Source: Betaproteobacteria bacterium HGW-Betaproteobacteria-7 (lineage in GTDB: Bacteria; Pseudomonadota; Gammaproteobacteria; Burkholderiales; Rhodocyclaceae). From it: DNA of 64,000 nt. The stretch spans positions 232,039 to 296,038 of the forward strand of contig PHCE01000010.1 of the NCBI GenBank assembly GCA_002840765.1, written 5' to 3'. A program made the position numbers and the translations under genes. Below, one piece after another: positions 25,739 to 34,224 of this stretch (position 1 is the first letter of the stretch; every line of letters begins with the position of its first letter). The notes under the pieces are model-generated. The model did no database searches. It had not been told where the DNA came from and was given only the letters and a program-made list of their open reading frames with translations.

Positions 25739-27175
25739 TCAATTCCGCCATGCGCGACGGTTAGCGCCAGTGGCGATAACAAGAGCAACGACAACCAGCG
25801 CCGCCGCGACGGCGAACGTGATGCGCATGCCGGTGGCAACGGCATCGGCGGGCGCCGTTGCAATGTCGCTCGACGCCGATCCGAAGGCGAAGACAGCGCC
25901 CATGACGGAGGCGCCGGTAATGAGCCCCAGATTGCGCGACAAGTTAAGCATGCCGGAAATGGCACCACGTTGCTCCGGGCTGACACCTGTCATTACTGCC
26001 GTGTTGTTGGCCGTCTGGAAAAACGCATAGCTGGCGGTAATGACGACGAGGGGAACAAGGTAGCCGGGTATGCCGAACATCGTCGGCAGCACGGATAGCG
26101 TGATGGCGCCGGTTGCCATGCCGAGAAGGCCAACGGTAGTAACGCGCTGGGTGCCAAGCCTGTCTGCCAAGCGCCCGGCCGGCACAGCAGTCAGTGCAGC
26201 AACCGCCGGGCCGACTGACAGGACGAACCCCACCATTGCCGCGTCAAGCCCGAGCGAACGAGAGAGGTAGAACGGCCCGACAACCAGTGTCGCCATCATC
26301 ACGGTTGCCACGAGGGCGCTGGTGGCCAGGCTCGCACTCAGTTCCGGCTGGCGAAACATCGCCATCTGGACCAACGGCGACGTGATCCTCGCTTCGGCAA
26401 ACATGAAGAGAGCAGCACCGATAAAGGCAGCCAACAGCAGCGCCATGTTGAGCTGGCCGAACATGCCGCGCCCGGTCGTCATCGCCAGCGCATAGGCGGC
26501 GAGCGTCAGGGCCAGGAGCAGCGTGCCTGTCGTGTCGAAGCCGGCGCGTTCAGCTTTCGCTTTCCTTTGATCAACGGGCAGAAAACGATGGGCAAGAAAA
26601 AGCGCCAGAACGCCCAGCGGCAGGTTGATGAAAAATATGGCCGGCCAACCGAGCCCGGCGATCAGGACACCGCCAAGCGATGGGCCAAGCGCGGTGCCAA
26701 TTGCCGACATCGTTCCCAGCAAGCCAATGGCGCTGCCGGTTTTTTCTTTCGCCACCGTCTCGCCGACGAAGGCCATGGTCAGGGCCATCATCATCGCCGC
26801 GCCAAGACCTTGCAGCGCCCGCGCCGCAATCAGCAACCACAAGGTGGGCGCCAGGGCGCACAGGAGCGAGGCCAGCGTGAACAGAAAAATGCCGACCAGT
26901 AGCAGCCTTCTGCGGCCAACGATGTCGCCAAGCCGTCCGGTGCTGACAATCAGGGTGGTAATGGCGAGCAGATAGGCGATGACGACCCACTGGACTGCCT
27001 GAAAGGAGGCATTGAACGCCTCAGCCAGGCTCGGCAAGGCCACATTGGCAATGCTGGTGCCGAGGGAAGACAGCAATACGGATAGCGCCAGGCTGGCCAG
27101 CGCCCAACGCGCCGAAGGTGTTGTTGCCGCGCTTTGAGCTTCCGCAACAACCTGTCCTGCAAATGATGTTTTCAC
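25739..27175 (-). CDS. MFS drug transporter, DHA2 (EmrB/QacA) family
   Basis: 478 aa from GTG 27175, preceded by GAGGAG. About 14 hydrophobic helices. MFS motif A is present (GRLGDIVGRRRLLLVG), as is motif C (LGPSLGGVLIAGLGWPAIFFINLPLG). The family exports toxic compounds by proton antiport. It is divergent from a LysR regulator at 27318 with a 142-bp gap, so that regulator is its likely controller. Confidence 0.94.
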   Translation of the reverse strand: MKTSFAGQVVAEAQSAATTPSARWALASLALSVLLSSLGTSIANVALPSLAEAFNASFQAVQWVVIAYLLAITTLIVSTGRLGDIVGRRRLLLVGIFLFTLASLLCALAPTLWLLIAARALQGLGAAMMMALTMAFVGETVAKEKTGSAIGLLGTMSAIGTALGPSLGGVLIAGLGWPAIFFINLPLGVLALFLAHRFLPVDQRKAKAERAGFDTTGTLLLALTLAAYALAMTTGRGMFGQLNMALLLAAFIGAALFMFAEARITSPLVQMAMFRQPELSASLATSALVATVMMATLVVGPFYLSRSLGLDAAMVGFVLSVGPAVAALTAVPAGRLADRLGTQRVTTVGLLGMATGAITLSVLPTMFGIPGYLVPLVVITASYAFFQTANNTAVMTGVSPEQRGAISGMLNLSRNLGLITGASVMGAVFAFGSASSDIATAPADAVATGMRITFAVAAALVVVALVIATGANRRAWRN

Positions 27176-27317
27176 CGTGAACTCCTCTCATGTGTTGCGC
27201 TCCAGACGGGGCTATAGGAAGCGTAGGTCTTCGCCTGACATGGCGGAAGGCGCAGTATTTGCACGTTATTGATGCATATGACGCCACCTATCGAGCAAAC
27301 GCTGCTATCGTCGCTTC

Positions 27318-28214
27318 ATGGCCAGACCCGATCTGAACCTGCTTTTCACCCTTGATGTCTTGCTCGCCGAAGGCAGCGTGGCTGCCGCCGCCCGCCGCCT
27401 GCGGCTCAGCCCCTCGGCCATGAGCCGGGCGCTGGCGCGATTGCGCGAGACGACGGGCGATCCGTTACTGGTCCGGGCCGGGCGCGGACTGGTGCCGACA
27501 CCACGGGCCATCGAACTGCGCCAGCGCGTCGGTCAACTGGTGCAGGAAGGGGAAGCCGTTTTACGCCCGGCTGAAAAACTCAACCTCAAACAACTGGTCC
27601 GGACCTTCACCCTGCGCACCAGCGAAGGTTTTGTCGAAAATTTTGGACCGGAGTTGATCGCCCGCGTCGGCGAGGAAGCGCCCGGCGTGCGCCTGTGCTT
27701 CGTGCAGAAAGCGGACAAGGACAGCAAGCCGCTGCGCGATGGCCTGGTTGATCTGGAAACCGGCGTTGTCGGGCAGACGACGGCGCCGGAACTACGTGTG
27801 CAGGCATTGTTCCGGGACCGTTTCATTGGCGTCGTGCGCCTGGGGCACCCACTGAGCCAGGGCGAGGTCACGCCCGCACGCTATGCCGCCGGACGGCACG
27901 TCTACGTCTCGCGTCAGGGAGCGGACAGGGGGCCGGTTGATGAGGCACTGAGCGCAGTCGGCTTGGAGCGCAGGATTGTCACCATCGTCGGTGGCTTTTC
28001 AACGGCGCTGGCCCTGGCTCGGGCCTCCGACCTGATCGCCAGCGTTCCCGAACGCCACACCGGAAACCTGCGCGCCGGCATGCATAGCTTCACCATTCCG
28101 GTTCCCACGCCAGAGATCACAGTTTCATTGCTTTGGCACCCGAGACAGGATGCCGATCCCGCGCATCGATGGCTACGTAGCCACATCAGAGAAGTCTGTG
28201 CTGCGCTGAGATGA
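27318..28214 (+). CDS. LysR-type regulator, probably of the divergent MFS gene
   Basis: 298 aa. N-terminal HTH (about 6-63, GSVAAAARRLRLSPSAMSRAL) and a substrate-binding domain (90-290). The opening MARPDLNLLFTLDVLL resembles the NodD/LinR/PcpR-like branch of LysR. Only 142 bp separate it from the divergent efflux gene; GTTATTGATGCATATGACG within the gap contains a T-N11-A type site. Confidence 0.93.
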   Translation: MARPDLNLLFTLDVLLAEGSVAAAARRLRLSPSAMSRALARLRETTGDPLLVRAGRGLVPTPRAIELRQRVGQLVQEGEAVLRPAEKLNLKQLVRTFTLRTSEGFVENFGPELIARVGEEAPGVRLCFVQKADKDSKPLRDGLVDLETGVVGQTTAPELRVQALFRDRFIGVVRLGHPLSQGEVTPARYAAGRHVYVSRQGADRGPVDEALSAVGLERRIVTIVGGFSTALALARASDLIASVPERHTGNLRAGMHSFTIPVPTPEITVSLLWHPRQDADPAHRWLRSHIREVCAALR

Positions 28215-28310
28215 CTGCTCCGCCATCGACACCGCTGAATGTCGGGATCTGAAGCTTTTCGCATTCCGTCGCGATTGCCGCAGCGCCAATCAAGCAGGCA
28301 GATCAGGGCG

Positions 28311-28370
28311 ATAAAAAGGGTAATCTAAGGGTCCGATAAACTTTCAATATTAGCAATTGACTCTGACCCC
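28311..28370 (+). repeat. 60-bp repeat, copy 1
   Basis: Begins ATAAAAAGGGTAATCTAAGG and ends GCAATTGACTCTGACCCC. It matches copy 2 at 28648-28708 in order and length, with strongest identity at both ends. The end AATTGACTCTGACCCC is a dispersed motif I have seen beside REP-associated transposases; no transposase is present here. Confidence 0.7.
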
Positions 28371-28549
28371 TATCGCTTGAAGCTGCCGACCTGCACGTAG
28401 CCATCCCCCTTCTGCGCCTCGATCAGCGCGTTGCGGCTACCGTAAATGCTGCCGCGCTCACCGTCGGCGACGAACAGAACGATGGCCAGCGTCAGCAGGA
28501 CGATGACGGCGGGCAGAAGTGGCGTAGAGGGTGATCAGCATGGCTGGGT
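28370..28549 (-). pseudogene. frameshifted small membrane-protein ORF
   Basis: On the minus strand a clean reading frame ends at TAG 28372-28370: LLPAVIVLLTLAIVLFVADG, then ERGSIYGSRNALIEAQKGDG, then YVQVGSFKR. It has no start of its own. An ATG 8 codons further upstream (MLITLYA, about 28541-28543) is in a different frame by one base. A single-base change would give a protein of about 57 aa with one membrane helix. No Shine-Dalgarno is seen. Its stop codon abuts repeat copy 1. Confidence 0.5.
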
Positions 28550-28613
28550 GCGCGGCACCGGAGGGCAGACCAGCGCATTATCTGCGGTAGCGCCCGGCCG
28601 GCAAACGCCATTC

Positions 28614-28645
28614 AAAGCCGACAACTCAAAGCCGACAACTCAAAG
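28614..28645 (+). repeat. short tandem repeat (AAAGCCGACAACTC units)
   Basis: Two full units and the start of a third directly precede repeat copy 2. Confidence 0.6.
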
Positions 28646-28647
28646 CA

Positions 28648-28708
28648 ATAAAAATGGTAATCAAAGGGCTTTGAGAGATTTTCATTTTTAATAATTGACT
28701 CTGACCCC
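28648..28708 (+). repeat. 60-bp repeat, copy 2
   Basis: Begins ATAAAAATGGTAATCAAAGG and ends ATAATTGACTCTGACCCC, the counterpart of copy 1. Together the two copies enclose the broken small ORF. The 522-bp gap 28215-28736 holds nothing else I recognise. Confidence 0.7.
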
Positions 28709-28736
28709 TTCGATGAATTTTTACGCTACGAAACTA

Positions 28737-29861
28737 CTATGTTTTGGCTAACAGGCCACCAATGAGTGCACCAACCAAACCAGCGAAAGCGAGTATTGAC
28801 ACCTCAACCCATTTAGAGTGCCGTTTTTCAATAAAATCAGCAAAGGCGTAATATTTGCTCGCATCATACCGCGGAAACTCGCGTATTTTTCGTTCGAGAT
28901 AGAAATCTAGATATGTTGCCACACCTCTATTTTTGTCATCATCTAATTCATTTTTAATGTAATCCATCGTTGATTTATATTCTGACTCAAAATTTACAAT
29001 ATCCACAATTGACGCTCTGACCAGCGAACTAATTTTGAATATGCTACCAATTTTATTTGCATTGCTTTCTCCAGACAGATCTACCAGCCTAGCATGATTA
29101 TTGGATACTTCATTCCAAGCATTAATTATTCTAATTTGAGAAGCGCTAGTATGATAGTAAAGGCCGAGTTGTGGCGCTAGGCAATAGATTAAATGAGCGT
29201 AGGCATCATCATGGTCATTTGAGCCTAACGCTGTTGCATTATATTGAAAAACCACCAAGTCATACCCACGTTTTGGTTTCCGCCGGCACTCGAATTCGAC
29301 TGGTTCGACGCTGCTGAATGCAGCATGGAGCAACTCGAAGTCAACATGGAATGGCGACGGACCAATTGATTCAAACTCCAAGTGTGGATCATTGCTGAAT
29401 AAATACTCAAGATATTTTCGTGACACATAAATGCAATTCGAGCCATCGGCTTCATTCTCACGAGAGAAATCTAGGAGTCTAACAAACGTTACCGGATAGT
29501 AGAAGGTATCGTATATTGTAATCTCAATGGGGGCGTCAATTGTTACACCTCTCCATTTCGCTGTATTTTCAAGCTGCCACTGCTTCGGTATTTTTATTAT
29601 GAATGTTGTCTTAAAAAATGCGGGCAGATCGAAATGGCCTCCATTATCAATCACTTCTTTCCAGTCAGTTTCTAAATCAATTAAGTTATCGAACGAATCA
29701 TCGAAGTGTGTCTCAAAGGACAGGAGGTCGATGTCGTTGTGTTTGCATAAACCAAACTCAATAAGATCAATATAATCGCGCTGAGTGAACTTTGTTGTTC
29801 GGAGCTGCTTTTTTGGAAGGAACCAGAATGCTCCGACCCCAATTTTTGTAACTTCAAACAT
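28737..29861 (-). CDS. AT-rich orphan protein with C-terminal membrane anchor
   Basis: 374 aa. I do not recognise a family. The body is mixed alpha/beta with many acidic and aromatic residues; the last 20 residues (about 352-371, SILAFAGLVGALIGGLLAK) form a single membrane helix, so this looks like a tail-anchored cytoplasmic protein. Its base and codon use is strikingly AT-rich compared with every neighbour, a clear sign of recent transfer. No strong ribosome site precedes ATG 29861. It lies 77 bp after the NERD-helicase gene on the same strand, bordered by the 60-bp repeats. A defence role is possible but only from context. Confidence 0.8.
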   Translation of the reverse strand: MFEVTKIGVGAFWFLPKKQLRTTKFTQRDYIDLIEFGLCKHNDIDLLSFETHFDDSFDNLIDLETDWKEVIDNGGHFDLPAFFKTTFIIKIPKQWQLENTAKWRGVTIDAPIEITIYDTFYYPVTFVRLLDFSRENEADGSNCIYVSRKYLEYLFSNDPHLEFESIGPSPFHVDFELLHAAFSSVEPVEFECRRKPKRGYDLVVFQYNATALGSNDHDDAYAHLIYCLAPQLGLYYHTSASQIRIINAWNEVSNNHARLVDLSGESNANKIGSIFKISSLVRASIVDIVNFESEYKSTMDYIKNELDDDKNRGVATYLDFYLERKIREFPRYDASKYYAFADFIEKRHSKWVEVSILAFAGLVGALIGGLLAKT

Positions 29862-29938
29862 AGTCGTGAATTAGCGCCAATAAATTGAAAAACAATGCTC
29901 ACTGCATCGATAGCATTCAACTGAATGAGTCAGATCCA

Positions 29939-31723
29939 TTAAATTCCCTCCCCAACCACCACCAACTCCCGCGTCGCCCGCGTCATCGCCACATACAACA
30001 ACCGCGCCTCCTCATCCTTCCGCCCTTCATCCACCTCCGCCCGCCCCGCCCCCGGTATCGCCACCAGCGGGAACTCCAGCCCCTTGCAGCTATGCATGGT
30101 CAGGAACTTCACGGTGTCTTCCTTTTCGGCGAAGGTGATGTCGTCCTGGTAGGTGACCGGGATGCCGGCCTTTCTTAGCGTGGCCAGCACGGTTTTGCCG
30201 ATGCGCGGGTAGTCGCGGTAGATCACCGCCATGTCGCTCCACGGGGTGCCGGTCTTGTGGGCTTCCTTGAGGTGTTGGGCGATGTAGTCGGCTTCGTCCT
30301 GGATGCTCGGCAGCTTGATCAGCAGCGGCTTGGGGCCGTGGCGGCCGGCGCTGATCGGGGCGACGATGGGCACGCCGTCTTCGTCGCTGGCGCTGGGCTT
30401 GAGCAGTTCGCTGGCGATGCCGCTGGCCAGTTCGAGAACTTCCTGGGTGTTGCGGTAGTTGATCTTGAGGATGGTGGTGCGCCCCTGGGCCTGGATGCCG
30501 AGGCTCTTGAAGCTGAATTTGCTGTGCCGACCCTTGCCGTAGATGGATTGTGCGTCGTCGTAGAGGACGAGCAGCGAATTGGTGTGCGGATTGACCATCT
30601 GGGTAACGAGCTTGAGCCATTCGGGCTGGAAGTCGTGGCCTTCGTCGATCAGCACCGCGTCGTACTGGCCGGGCGGGATCAGGTTGGCGTCGACGGCGCG
30701 GATGATGCGCTCGACCATCTCGGCGAAGAAGGCGTTCTTGTCCTCGTTGTTGGCCGGCAGGCCGACGTCGTAGGCGAGCAGTTGGGCGCGGCACCATTGG
30801 TGGAAGGTCATCACCACCACTTTTTCGGCCAGCCCGCGGCTGGCCATGCTGCGCGCCAGGCGCTTGGCCAGCGTCTGGTTGTAGCAGAGGACGAGGATGG
30901 GCCGGACGCAGACTTGCGCCAGATGCTCGGCGCGGTAGCCGAGGATCAGCGTCTTGCCGCTGCCGGCGACGCCGTGGATGACCCGGTGGCCTTCGCCGAG
31001 GCTGCGCGCCAGTTGTTCCTGCTGCAGGTCCATGACGCGGACGATATCGGGGATTTCCTGCTCCTGCTCGGCGAACAGCCCGCCCTGCCCCGGCGTGGCG
31101 ATGCGGATTTCCGGAAACAGGTGCCAGCGGATGCGGTCGATCTGCGGCAGCGCCAGCGGCACGCTGCGGGCGAAGGGCAGCATGCTCCACAGGCGTTCCT
31201 GGAAGGCTTCGGCATCGACGCTGTCGGTCATCTCGTCCTGGCAGATGACGCGATGCGGCTCCAGCACTTCGCCGAGATTGGTGCTGTCGAACTGCTTGCG
31301 CGTGATGTTGGCGAGGACGATGCCGTAGCCCCAGGGAAACAGCAGCGCGCCTTGCTCGCGACCGCTGTTGATGGTCAGTTGCGCGTCGCGCTTGAGGCAG
31401 TCGACGACGGCATGCGCATACTGGCGCGCCTGCTCCAGCGGATTGGCCTGGCGCTTGAGGCCGGTGTTGGTCAGCAGCGTGGCACTCTGCCGGTCGATGT
31501 CGCGAATGGTGTCGAGCTTCCAGTCCTTGACTTCAAGCACCAGCAATCCGCGGCGCGGATTGAAGACGACGAAGTCGGGATGGACGTTGTGCGGGCCGAG
31601 CGGCACGTCGTACCAGCACAGCCAGTCGTTTTCGAGCTTGCTTTCGAGACGCTGGGCGAAACGTTTTTCGCCGCCGGTCATGCGCGATACGCAGGTGCCG
31701 ATCGCCGGAATGAGCGCCGCCAC
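29939..31723 (-). CDS. NERD nuclease-related domain fused to UvrD/Rep-type helicase
   Basis: 594 aa from GTG 31723 (a GGGAG lies very close upstream; ATG 31681 is the alternative). Residues about 18-130 form a NERD domain with PEDxK-type nuclease elements (HPDFVVFNPRRGLLVLEVKDW). The rest is a superfamily 1 helicase: Walker A GVAGSGKT, motif II LIDEGHDFQ, motif III/IV LLVLYDDAQSIYGKG, INYRNTQ, and the C-terminal TMHSCKGLEFP and LLYVAMTRATRELVVVG. It is somewhat shorter than UvrD. NERD-helicase proteins occur in mobile and defence-linked loci and are thought to process DNA. The following AT-rich gene may be its partner. Confidence 0.9.
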   Translation of the reverse strand: MAALIPAIGTCVSRMTGGEKRFAQRLESKLENDWLCWYDVPLGPHNVHPDFVVFNPRRGLLVLEVKDWKLDTIRDIDRQSATLLTNTGLKRQANPLEQARQYAHAVVDCLKRDAQLTINSGREQGALLFPWGYGIVLANITRKQFDSTNLGEVLEPHRVICQDEMTDSVDAEAFQERLWSMLPFARSVPLALPQIDRIRWHLFPEIRIATPGQGGLFAEQEQEIPDIVRVMDLQQEQLARSLGEGHRVIHGVAGSGKTLILGYRAEHLAQVCVRPILVLCYNQTLAKRLARSMASRGLAEKVVVMTFHQWCRAQLLAYDVGLPANNEDKNAFFAEMVERIIRAVDANLIPPGQYDAVLIDEGHDFQPEWLKLVTQMVNPHTNSLLVLYDDAQSIYGKGRHSKFSFKSLGIQAQGRTTILKINYRNTQEVLELASGIASELLKPSASDEDGVPIVAPISAGRHGPKPLLIKLPSIQDEADYIAQHLKEAHKTGTPWSDMAVIYRDYPRIGKTVLATLRKAGIPVTYQDDITFAEKEDTVKFLTMHSCKGLEFPLVAIPGAGRAEVDEGRKDEEARLLYVAMTRATRELVVVGEGI

Positions 31724-31878
31724 GTCTCCCCCTGATGCTCTTGTAATGCGGCGATTATGCCAGCAGGCAGAAGCGGCCGCTGCAAGGCAAATGAGTCGGA
31801 GCGGGATTATTCCACGGTCGTGAGGATTTATTCAGCGGTGAAGCCGATCTCCCCATGCCCGGCTGCCCCGACACGAAT

Positions 31879-31894
31879 TGTCGCAAACACGACA
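31879..31894 (+). promoter_or_regulatory. NifA upstream activator sequence
   Basis: TGTCGCAAACACGACA: an exact TGT-N10-ACA, the NifA binding consensus, centred about 77 bp before the predicted transcription start. Confidence 0.78.
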
Positions 31895-31937
31895 GCAGCA
31901 CGTTGTGGCAAGCCATTGAATTCATTTGACTACGAGC

Positions 31938-31952
31938 TGGCATCACCCTTGC
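31938..31952 (+). promoter_or_regulatory. sigma-54 promoter (-24/-12)
   Basis: TGGCATCACCCTTGC has the GG-N10-GC core and matches the TGGCA-N6-TTGC consensus. It lies 32 nt before the ferredoxin start and downstream of the NifA-type site, so the operon should be switched on under nitrogen-fixing conditions. Confidence 0.82.
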
Positions 31953-31983
31953 ATTGAAATCGCCATCAACCAGGAGATCTCCC

Positions 31984-32313
31984 ATGCCCAAACCGAAAAA
32001 ACATGTTCTTGTCTGCGTCCAGGGCCGCCCGGCCGGCCATCCGCGCGGTTCTTGCCAGGACAAGGGCTGCGCCAGCACCTGGCAGGCCTTTTCCGATGAA
32101 TTCACCGCGCGCAACCTGTGGACCTCGGGCTACCTGCTCACCAACACTGGCTGCCTCGGCCCCTGTAACCTCGGCCCGACCGTCATCGTCTATCCGGAAG
32201 GCGTCATGTACACCGGCGTCAAGCCGGCGGATGTCGGCACCATCATCGACGAGCACCTGCTCTTCGATCAGCCGGTCGAGCGCCTGCTGGCGCCGGCCGA
32301 TATCTGGTCCTGA
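31984..32313 (+). CDS. thioredoxin-like [2Fe-2S] ferredoxin, nif-associated
   Basis: 109 aa from ATG 31984 with AGGAGAT upstream. The fold is that of thioredoxin-like [2Fe-2S] ferredoxins: first ligands C11 and C24/C29 region (HVLVCVQGRP, GSCQDKGC), later pair C57 and C61 (NTGCLGPCNLGPTVIVYPEG). The family includes the ferredoxins often found in nif clusters (FdIV/Shethna-like). It leads an operon with a sigma-54/NifA promoter, so it probably carries electrons for, or protects, nitrogenase. Confidence 0.93.
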   Translation: MPKPKKHVLVCVQGRPAGHPRGSCQDKGCASTWQAFSDEFTARNLWTSGYLLTNTGCLGPCNLGPTVIVYPEGVMYTGVKPADVGTIIDEHLLFDQPVERLLAPADIWS

Positions 32314-32317
32314 GATC

Positions 32318-32587
32318 ATGAACCCGATCCAGTACGAAATCGGCGACATGGTCTACGCCGCCGAGGACATCCTCAACGATGGCGGCATGCCCGGTATCGA
32401 CGAGGAAGAAGGCCTGATCGCCCCGGCCGGCATGCGCGGCGTGGTCATCCAGCAGGGCGTCGCCGAGATGGACAAGACGCAGGAAATCTATCTGGTCCAG
32501 TTCGAGAACGGCCCGGACGGCGGCCTCGGCCTTCCGGTCGGCTGTCTGCCGGAAGAACTGACCCAGGTCGAACCGGTCGTCGCCTGA
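32318..32587 (+). CDS. nifZ: NifZ-like nitrogenase assembly protein
   Basis: 89 aa, 4 nt after the ferredoxin. It has the NifZ pattern YEIGDMVYAAEDILNDGGMP, AGMRGVVIQQG, IYLVQFENG, PVGCLPEELTQ. NifZ helps P-cluster maturation of the MoFe protein. At 89 aa it is a short version; some NifZ proteins are longer. The position within a NifA-controlled operon supports the call. Confidence 0.9.
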   Translation: MNPIQYEIGDMVYAAEDILNDGGMPGIDEEEGLIAPAGMRGVVIQQGVAEMDKTQEIYLVQFENGPDGGLGLPVGCLPEELTQVEPVVA

Positions 32588-32594
32588 GGCCACC

Positions 32595-33128
32595 ATGGCT
32601 AGCATCGGCATCTTCTTCGGCACCGACACCGGCCGCACGCGGCTGGTAGCGAAGCAGATCGCCAAAAAGCTGGGCGAGGCGGCCGAAGCGCCGGTCAATA
32701 TCGGGCGCACGACGGTGGAGCAGTTCCTCGCCCATGATGCCTTGATCGTCGGCAGCCCGACGTTGGGCGATGGTGAGCTGCCGGGCGAATCGACCGGCCT
32801 CAGCCAGCCGAGTTGGGCGGAATTCCTGCCGCAGTTGGCAGGCGCCGATCTCACCGGCAAGACCATCGCCATCTTCGGCCTCGGCGACCAGAAGAAGTAC
32901 GAAAACGAATTCGTGGACGCCATCGGCATCCTGCACGATGCCTTTGTCGCCGGCGGCGCCCGCGTTGTCGGTCGCTGGCCGACGGCCGGCTACGAGTTTG
33001 CCGCCTCGAAGGCGGTCGATGGCGACGATTTCCTCGGCCTGGCCATCGACCAGCACCACCAGCCATTGCTCACCGAGCAACGCATCGACACCTGGCTCAA
33101 CCAAATTCGACCGGAGCTGCTGCCATGA
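32595..33128 (+). CDS. nifF: long-chain flavodoxin, probable nitrogenase electron donor
   Basis: 177 aa. The FMN phosphate loop FGTDTGRTR (8-16) is followed by SPTLGDGELPGES (56-68) and FGLGDQKKYENEF (97-109), with the long-chain insertion beyond. The context (NifA-controlled operon with NifZ-like and ferredoxin genes) makes NifF the natural assignment: reduction of the nitrogenase Fe protein. The stop overlaps the next start (ATGA at 33125-33128). Confidence 0.92.
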   Translation: MASIGIFFGTDTGRTRLVAKQIAKKLGEAAEAPVNIGRTTVEQFLAHDALIVGSPTLGDGELPGESTGLSQPSWAEFLPQLAGADLTGKTIAIFGLGDQKKYENEFVDAIGILHDAFVAGGARVVGRWPTAGYEFAASKAVDGDDFLGLAIDQHHQPLLTEQRIDTWLNQIRPELLP

Positions 33129-33430
33129 ACGTCAATCCCTGGGCCTCGCCCAAATCCCGCGAAATCCGCCGTGTCCTCGTCTCGCTCGACGAACGCGTCG
33201 CCCAGGCCTGCGACATCGCCCCCGACGACGGCGTCGATCCGAACATCGTCACCCTGCGCCATATCGAACTGGCCAGCCTGCGCGCCCATGTCTATCGCCA
33301 CGGCCAACGCGCCGGGACCTACGGCATCTTCTACGAATACCCGCACCCGGTGCCGGGCATCCTCGAATCCGAGGAAAACCTGCCGCTACCCAAGGTGTTG
33401 GCCAGCCTGGCGCTGCATTTCGACGCCTGA
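33125..33430 (+). CDS. small nif-operon protein of unknown function
   Basis: 101 aa, start overlapping the flavodoxin stop. No known motif, no cysteine pair, no signal peptide. Stretches such as DIAPDDGVDPNIVTLRHIEL and GTYGIFYEYPHPVPGILES look structured (alpha/beta). Coupled translation with nifF and the shared NifA promoter imply a function in nitrogen fixation, perhaps linked to flavodoxin or nitrogenase maturation; this is inference only. Confidence 0.8.
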   Translation: MNVNPWASPKSREIRRVLVSLDERVAQACDIAPDDGVDPNIVTLRHIELASLRAHVYRHGQRAGTYGIFYEYPHPVPGILESEENLPLPKVLASLALHFDA

Positions 33431-33489
33431 GCCGCAGTGCGGGCGGCGAACGTCTACAATCCGGGTTTAGTCTTTTCTTCCCGTTTGCC

Positions 33490-34011
33490 ATGACCGTCAC
33501 CGGCACGCCCACGATCGCCGCCCTTGTTCCCGCCGACGATGAAAACGCAGATTTGGTGTTGCACGCTTTCATCGCCGCCGTGCAGCGCCGCGGCCAGCGC
33601 GTACGCGGCCTGGTCCAGGAGATGTGCTCGACCGAACATGGCTGCAGTGTCAGCCTGATCGACCTGGAAAACGGCCAGCGCTACGGCATTTCCCAAAACC
33701 TTGGCCGGCATTCGACCTCATGTACGGTCGATCCGCAGGGCCTGGCCGAGGCCAGCGTCGTGCTCCGCCGGATCGCCGATGAAGGCGCCGACCTCGCGGT
33801 GTTCAACCGCTTTTCCGGCATGGAAGCAGGTGGCGAGGGCTTCGCCAACGAAATGCTGGAGATCATGAGCCGCGACATCCCGACGCTCGTCATCGTCCGC
33901 GAGAAATGGCTGCCAGCCTGGCGTGAATTCACCGGCGGCCTGGCCTGCGAACTGCGCCCTGACGTGGCGGCGCTCGACGCCTGGTTTGCCACCATTGCCA
34001 GCGAGCGCTAA
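33490..34011 (+). CDS. DUF2478 protein (molybdenum-cluster associated)
   Basis: 173 aa. MTVTGTPTIAALVPADDENA opens the DUF2478 domain, which has a P-loop-NTPase-like layout without a clear Walker A; LAVFNRFSGMEAGGEGF and REKWLPAWREFTGGL are conserved-looking. The longer open frame upstream overlaps other genes and is not used. DUF2478 genes are typically beside molybdate transport genes, as here. A TACAAT at 33455-33460 could be its own -10. Confidence 0.82.
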   Translation: MTVTGTPTIAALVPADDENADLVLHAFIAAVQRRGQRVRGLVQEMCSTEHGCSVSLIDLENGQRYGISQNLGRHSTSCTVDPQGLAEASVVLRRIADEGADLAVFNRFSGMEAGGEGFANEMLEIMSRDIPTLVIVREKWLPAWREFTGGLACELRPDVAALDAWFATIASER

Positions 34012-34182
34012 GCCGACGCGGTCCGGACAAGCGTTCGGCTCCAGCGAAATTTGACCCGCGACACCCTTGAACGCCAGCAGGTATGGATTTGCCCGACAGC
34101 CATCGCCGGCAATAAAGAAGCAGCCGCTCGATCTCGAGCCGGCAAGGGAATCGACTGGCTCATCCACCGTTGCAGGCGGCGA

Positions 34183-34188
34183 TATAAT
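34183..34188 (+). promoter_or_regulatory. -10 element before the nucleotidyltransferase gene
   Basis: TATAAT, 36 nt before the start codon; no convincing -35. Confidence 0.4.
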
Positions 34189-34224
34189 GAGCACTCGCAC
34201 CCACACGCTCCGGAGCCATGAACC

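Noticed and set aside
28446..28691. 81-codon open frame on the plus strand in the repeat region
   Set aside because: Runs through the tandem repeat and the 60-bp repeat; the opposite strand carries the better coding signal.
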